Assembly (NCBI GenBank): GCA_002471575.1
Contig: DKQG01000023.1
Span: 20,165 to 84,164 of the forward strand
Length of the DNA: 64,000 nt
Source: Alphaproteobacteria bacterium UBA7314
GTDB lineage: Bacteria > Pseudomonadota > Alphaproteobacteria > MPNO01 > UBA830
Direction of reading: 5' to 3'
Below, piece after piece: positions 59,308-64,000 of the stretch; position 1 is the stretch's first letter; each line of letters begins with the position of its first letter. The position numbers and the translations under genes were made by a program. The notes beneath the pieces were generated by a model that was not told the origin of the DNA, did no database searches, and saw only the letters and a list, made by a program, of their open reading frames with translations.

Positions 59308-62300
59308 TTATTCGGCGGCCACGGGTTCCGCACCCACCGCCTTGCGCTGCTTGCGGCGCTCTATGACGCCAACCGTAATCGACATCATGGGCGGTACGAT
59401 CGCCATCGTGAGAACCGCCGACAGCGACAGCCCGCCGAGAACCACCGATCCCAGCCCACGATAGAGTTCCGAGCCCGCGCCGGGAAACGCTACCAGGGGC
59501 AGCATCCCGAATACGGATGTCAGGGTCGACATAAAAATCGGCCGGATCCGGTTACGCGTGGCGGTTTCGATGGCGCTGTTCGCGTCCATCCCGTCTTCGC
59601 GTATGTGGAACAGGGTCTGATGCACCAGCAGGATCGCATTATTGACCACGATCCCGATAAGGATGACGAAACCCAGCATGGTCAGCATATCCAGAGATTG
59701 CGTCACATAAGTGTTCAGCAATGCTAGCCCGCCCAGACCGCCCGCCGCCGCGACCGGCACCGTCAGCATGACGACCCAAGGATACAGGAAACTCTCGAAA
59801 AGCACCGCCATCACCAAAAACACGATAATCAGCGCCAGCAAAAGATCCAGCTGCATGTGATTCCAGGTGGCTTCCAGCTTGTCGGCGCTGCCGGCTAGCC
59901 GGAACCGCACGCCTTCAGGCAGACCTTTTTCGCGCATCGGGTTGAGAATTTTTTCTTCCAGCAATTCGGCTGCAGCTTCGAGCGGGATCGAATCATTCGG
60001 CACGACACTGACGGTCATGGTGCGCGACCGGTCGATACGCTGGATTTCTGTAGGACCCGTCGTTTCTTGTACGTCGGCGAGATTGCCAACCGGAACGATC
60101 CGTCCATCGGAGGTGACCACCGGCAGTGACCGGATCGATTGCGTCGATTCCCGTTGGAGATCTGGGCCCTTCAGCGTGAGGTCGATGCGCTTGCCATCGA
60201 CGGTCACTTCCGCCACGCGGATACCGTCATTGAAAGCGTCAACGGATTCGCCCAGTTCACGGGCCGTCAGCCCGTTGTCGGATAGCCGCACCCTATCCGG
60301 TGTGATGCGCACTTCCGGCTCGCCCAGTGTCAGCGCGGGTCGGGGCCGCACGCGATTACCCTCGCTCGGTGGCAATATGCCCCGGGTGGAGAAAAAGACC
60401 TCCCGCCCGACGCCGTATATCGTTTCGAGGTTGGGTCCGGCGATTTCGATATCGATGGCACGCCCCGATCCAATGGACCTGCCGAACAGAGACGGCTGGA
60501 ACATAAAGGCGAACACCCCGGGTTCCGCACGTGCCGGTCCCTCGATGATGGCTTCCAATTCGCTCGCGCGCTGCGGATCGACATGCGTGGCCGCCATGAA
60601 CATGCGACCCAGCCGCGCAACGTAAAAAAAGCGGTCGATCTTCTGGTCTTCCGCCTTGTTGATCTTGCGGTATTTACCCCGGGTCCAGTGTTTCTTTGTT
60701 GCGTTTGCGACATTCCTGGCGATCCCTTCGTTGGTATCCAGATTGTAGCCCGCGGGTGGCAGGACGATCCCAAAGACAAGGTTCCTGTTGCCCTTGGGCA
60801 GATAATCCAGCTTGGGTATGACCAGGATCGAGATCGTGCCCGCTACCGTCACGATCAGTGCAACCAGCGCAACGGCGAAAAACTTCTGCCGCACGACGAA
60901 CCGTGCATATCCGGTCCAGAACCGCGTGAACCAACTTGCAAAATCATCCAGCACTGGGACCCGGAAGCCGGAGTTCTCCGACTTTACCCCTCCCAGCAGG
61001 CCGTTGGACAGTGCCGGGATCAGGGTCACCGCCACTAGAAGCGACAGCATCACCGACACAGAAATAGCGACTGCGATATCGCGGAACAGCTGACCGACCT
61101 CGAGGTCCATGATCAGAATTGGGATGAACACCATCACCGTGGTCAGCGCCGACACAAGAACAGCCGGCCAAACCTGCTGTGCACCGTAATACGCAGCCTC
61201 GGCGCGAGATTTTCCCTCCTGCCGGAGGCGAAAGATGTTTTCGAGCACCACGATCGCGGCGTCGACGACCATGCCGACCGCAAAGGCGATACCCGCGAGG
61301 CTGATGACGTTGAGCGACCGGCCGAGAATTGCCATGGCAACGAACGAACCGACCACCGACACCGGAATCGACATCGCGACAACCGCGGTTGGCCGCCACG
61401 ACCGCAGGAAGATCATCAGGATGATGATGGCCAGCACACCGCCGTAGATGATGTTGGTCTGGACAAGGTTGATCGACGCGTTGACGTAGTCGGTCTCGTC
61501 GTAGACCTGTTCGAGCTTCAGCCCCTGCCGTGCAACCGAGCCTTTCGCCAGGTCTTTCACCACATCACGAACTTCCGCCATGGTCTTGATGACATTTGCG
61601 CCCTGCTCGCGCGTTATGTTGAACGCCAAAGCAGGTTCGTTGAGCACACGCAGGCGCGCCTGGGCTGTTTTGTATCCGATGGAAACCTGAGCTATATCGC
61701 GCAGCAAAACCCGGCCTACGCCCCTTGCACCGCTCTCGCCGTCGCTGCGCAGAACAACCTCTTCCACCAGCTTGGTAGTATTCAAATTACCCTCGGTGCG
61801 GACAACATAGCGGCGCTTGCCTTCTTCGACATCTCCGCCGGTGATTGATGCGTTGGCTGCCCGTAGCCGTCGCAGGACCTCGCTGACGGTCATGCCATAA
61901 CGCGCCAGCGCCTCCGGTGTGATCGTTATCGACATCTCGCGCTCGGTTTCGCCGTAGATGTTCACTCCGGCGACACCGTCGATGCGCTCGATCCGTTCCT
62001 GAACAACATCGATGAGAAAATCGCCGTAGGACGTCATGGTCCGGGAATTGCCGTCCTGTTTGGTAATGATGAACCAGGCGATGGCGTTGTCTTCGGTGCC
62101 GGATGTCGACAAAACCGGCTCGTCTGCCTCTTCTGGATAGCTGGACACGCGGTCGAGCCGGTTGGCGACCAGTAATAAGGCGCGGTCGAAGTTTATCTCC
62201 GGCCCGAACTCCAGCGTGATCTCTCCCCGGTTACGGCGCGCCCGGGACTCCATCTTCTTGACGCCTTCCAAGCCTTTGAGCTCGTCCTCTTGTGGATTGA

Positions 62301-62493
62301 TAATTTCGCGCTCGATTTCCTGCGGCGCAGCGCCCGGCCAGTTGGTCTTGACGATGATCACCGGCTGGCGGACATCGGGCGCCATCTGGATCGGGATCCG
62401 CTGCATGGCGACATAACCAAAAAGCAGAATCATCAACACCATCGCAACGATGGCCATAGGCCGTTCGATGGATAATCTAATCAGGTTCATCAC
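59308..62493 (-). CDS. RND efflux transporter permease (AcrB/HAE1 family)
   Basis: A 1061-residue inner-membrane proton-driven pump. There are twelve predicted helices in two sets with large periplasmic loops after helices 1 and 7. The N-terminus LIRLSIERPMAIVAMVLMIL, GMVVDAAIVVLENIFR with the proton-relay aspartate and the second-half repeat GIVVNNAILLVHQ are typical. It follows the adaptor gene by 33 bases. No outer-membrane channel gene is adjacent. Confidence 0.95.
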   Translation of the reverse strand: MMNLIRLSIERPMAIVAMVLMILLFGYVAMQRIPIQMAPDVRQPVIIVKTNWPGAAPQEIEREIINPQEDELKGLEGVKKMESRARRNRGEITLEFGPEINFDRALLLVANRLDRVSSYPEEADEPVLSTSGTEDNAIAWFIITKQDGNSRTMTSYGDFLIDVVQERIERIDGVAGVNIYGETEREMSITITPEALARYGMTVSEVLRRLRAANASITGGDVEEGKRRYVVRTEGNLNTTKLVEEVVLRSDGESGARGVGRVLLRDIAQVSIGYKTAQARLRVLNEPALAFNITREQGANVIKTMAEVRDVVKDLAKGSVARQGLKLEQVYDETDYVNASINLVQTNIIYGGVLAIIILMIFLRSWRPTAVVAMSIPVSVVGSFVAMAILGRSLNVISLAGIAFAVGMVVDAAIVVLENIFRLRQEGKSRAEAAYYGAQQVWPAVLVSALTTVMVFIPILIMDLEVGQLFRDIAVAISVSVMLSLLVAVTLIPALSNGLLGGVKSENSGFRVPVLDDFASWFTRFWTGYARFVVRQKFFAVALVALIVTVAGTISILVIPKLDYLPKGNRNLVFGIVLPPAGYNLDTNEGIARNVANATKKHWTRGKYRKINKAEDQKIDRFFYVARLGRMFMAATHVDPQRASELEAIIEGPARAEPGVFAFMFQPSLFGRSIGSGRAIDIEIAGPNLETIYGVGREVFFSTRGILPPSEGNRVRPRPALTLGEPEVRITPDRVRLSDNGLTARELGESVDAFNDGIRVAEVTVDGKRIDLTLKGPDLQRESTQSIRSLPVVTSDGRIVPVGNLADVQETTGPTEIQRIDRSRTMTVSVVPNDSIPLEAAAELLEEKILNPMREKGLPEGVRFRLAGSADKLEATWNHMQLDLLLALIIVFLVMAVLFESFLYPWVVMLTVPVAAAGGLGGLALLNTYVTQSLDMLTMLGFVILIGIVVNNAILLVHQTLFHIREDGMDANSAIETATRNRIRPIFMSTLTSVFGMLPLVAFPGAGSELYRGLGSVVLGGLSLSAVLTMAIVPPMMSITVGVIERRKQRKAVGAEPVAAE

Positions 62494-62526
62494 CCTGCTC
62501 CGTGTTTCCCGGCCACCGGCCCGAAG

Positions 62527-63936
62527 TTAATTGGTTTTGCGGCGTTCGATATTCGCACTAGGCGATTTTGAACTCAGAATGCGTACCGGCGTTCCAGGAG
62601 CGCCCAACGTTTCATTGCCGTGCGTTACAACCTGATCGCCGGCTTTCAGTCCCTTCGTGACGACGAAACGGTTGCCGACAGCCGGCCCGATCTCGACCTT
62701 TCTGGTGAAGGCTTTGCCCCGCCGAATTATCCGCACCGATCGATTTTTACCGCTGTAGATGATCGCGTCCTTGTGAACCGTGGACACTTGGCGCACCTTC
62801 CCGATGGGTACCAACACGGTCACGGACTGATTTACAGCGAACGGTTTTTTCTTTTTGCCAAATTCCGGCACGAACCGGACCGGCCGGGTACGCGTCCTAG
62901 CATTTTCCCTGGGGATCACGGACCTGACCTTTGCACGGTGCTGGGTCCCGTCGTCCAACGTAAACCGCACAGGAAAACCAGGCGTCAGGCCGGCGATATT
63001 TCGCGACGGGACTTCTGCCTCGACCTCTATATTGGTATCACTTATTAGCGTGACGACACGGGCGCCTAAACTCACGTAGGCACCGACCTCGGTATGCTTT
63101 TCGCTAACAACACCATCGTAGGGTGCTCGGATTTCGCCATTGTAAAGATCGATGGCCGCCTGATCTAACTCGGCCTGAGCTTCTTTCAACTGTGACCGGC
63201 GTTCGACAAGCGCAGCACTCCTCGCCTCGACGTCGCGTTGCAGGTCTTCGTAACGGGCACGGGAAAAGGCCGACGATTTCTTCAGGTTTGCCATTCGGCG
63301 AAGTTCTTGATTTTTTTTGGAGTACTCCGCCTTCGCAGACTGGACCATTGCACGCCGCGTCGACAAAGCGGCAGCGTACTTGTCGCGCTTGGCGGTCAGC
63401 CGCTCGAGGGCGATCGTCGCTAACACATCGCCTTTCTTCACGCGATCGCCGATCGACGTAGGCATGGAAACCACCGCACCGTTGATCCGGGCTGCGACAT
63501 CGCCTGTGCGGCTCGCCACCAGCCGACCGATAACCGGGCTGGTCTGGGACAGCGGTTCAACGATCACTGCATCGACCCGGACCGCGCGGGCGCGCGGTCC
63601 AACGCCGGGTTTTTTGCCGCCCCTAGCGGCCGCCTCGGCCCGCTTGGGCGCAGCCGCCTGTTTCGGACACTCTTCGCCGGTGAAAAAACCGCGAATCTCG
63701 CCGCCGTCTAACGTGCCGGATTTGTCACAATCCATATCGTCGAAATTGGCTTTCAGCGGGCCTCCCGCCTCACCACGGTCAATTACGCCGTTCTTGTTCT
63801 TGTCAGCCGCCTTGCCGCGATCGGACAATTCCTTACTCTGAGCGAGCGCAGACTCTGAGACTGGAAGGCTGAATGCCATGACAACAAGTGAGAGTATGCC
63901 AGCCCTGATCAAGCCAGCGGAAACATCACCAAACAT
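62527..63936 (-). CDS. RND periplasmic adaptor with N-terminal EF-hand pair
   Basis: A 469-residue HlyD/AcrA-type adaptor with a signal peptide ending ESALA-Q. Residues 45-56 (D45, N47, N49, E56) and 69-80 (D69, D71, S73, E80) are two canonical EF-hand calcium loops. A basic linker follows, then the barrel-sandwich (GRLVASRTGDVAARINGAVV), a long coiled-coil hairpin (about residues 190-265) and beta-barrel domains. The EF-hand fusion is unusual for an adaptor. First gene of the efflux operon; the remaining 64 bases of the window upstream show no gene. Confidence 0.92.
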   Translation of the reverse strand: MFGDVSAGLIRAGILSLVVMAFSLPVSESALAQSKELSDRGKAADKNKNGVIDRGEAGGPLKANFDDMDCDKSGTLDGGEIRGFFTGEECPKQAAAPKRAEAAARGGKKPGVGPRARAVRVDAVIVEPLSQTSPVIGRLVASRTGDVAARINGAVVSMPTSIGDRVKKGDVLATIALERLTAKRDKYAAALSTRRAMVQSAKAEYSKKNQELRRMANLKKSSAFSRARYEDLQRDVEARSAALVERRSQLKEAQAELDQAAIDLYNGEIRAPYDGVVSEKHTEVGAYVSLGARVVTLISDTNIEVEAEVPSRNIAGLTPGFPVRFTLDDGTQHRAKVRSVIPRENARTRTRPVRFVPEFGKKKKPFAVNQSVTVLVPIGKVRQVSTVHKDAIIYSGKNRSVRIIRRGKAFTRKVEIGPAVGNRFVVTKGLKAGDQVVTHGNETLGAPGTPVRILSSKSPSANIERRKTN

Positions 63937-64000
63937 GCGCCTAAATAGCCTCCAAAACGCCCCGGAGAGCCGCTAAATAAATACTACCGGGGGAGCCCGG

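Noticed and set aside
1..64000. CRISPR arrays, insertion sequences, prophage or rRNA
   Set aside because: No regularly spaced direct repeats, transposase motifs, terminal inverted repeats, phage genes or rRNA signatures were found by reading.

Overview
The window reads as chromosome of a free-living or host-associated alphaproteobacterium, most likely Rhodospirillales-like. The signs are the rpmH-rnpA-yidD-yidC-engB-argB block, truA-fmt-def, dapD-dapE, an IalB-family protein, a GC-rich sequence and dense short operons with ATGA overlaps. This placement is inferred from gene content, not from a phylogeny.

Layout. 1-7650: end of an HMG-CoA lyase-like gene, a Nudix hydrolase, then a redox cluster (lone molybdopterin subunit overlapping a Rieske oxygenase, a fumarate-reductase-like flavoprotein with a minimal 2Fe-2S subunit, and a ferritin-like diiron protein). 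7651-13781: pgk, gap and tkt on the minus strand and two overlapping SDR genes. 13795-17172: a Zrg-type zinc uptake locus (DUF3299, DUF2796/ZrgA, ABC ATPase, FtsX-like permease) with a candidate Zur operator. 17313-19010: a divergent asparaginase-family protein. 19223-27006: a tight seven-gene minus-strand operon (ThDP enzyme, phenylacetate-CoA-ligase-like enzyme, lipoate-ligase-like protein, DUF123 nuclease fold, crotonase, nitronate monooxygenase, 3-hydroxyacyl-CoA dehydrogenase), which looks like an acyl-CoA catabolic route. 27998-31241/32031: transporters and a TVP38/disulfide-reductase pair. 32255-36761: ribosomal protein, RNase P, membrane insertion and arginine genes. 37531-44374: nucleotidase, lysine biosynthesis, tRNA and protein maturation genes and rmuC. 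44435-64000: transporters, GlcG-like protein, a zinc-ribbon small protein, a peroxiredoxin with an in-frame UGA, tRNA-Ala(CGC), yggT, folD, argG, rlmN, sirtuin and an RND efflux pair whose adaptor carries EF-hands.

The most notable item is at 47468-47920: a Bcp/AhpC-type peroxiredoxin whose peroxidatic cysteine codon is TGA. The frame stays open to a normal stop and a hairpin with bacterial SECIS geometry follows 15 bases after the TGA. It is probably a one-selenocysteine peroxiredoxin that standard annotation would truncate.

The second notable pattern is decay. At least nine gaps between intact genes hold recognisable broken genes (isochorismatase, histidine kinase tail, PAS protein, secreted-protein fragment, ion channel, NnrU, DUF2569-like, RimK, methyltransferase), with in-frame stops, frameshifts and internal deletions. 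This suggests a genome undergoing reductive change, though assembly error must be excluded. No insertion sequence, CRISPR array, rRNA or prophage was seen.
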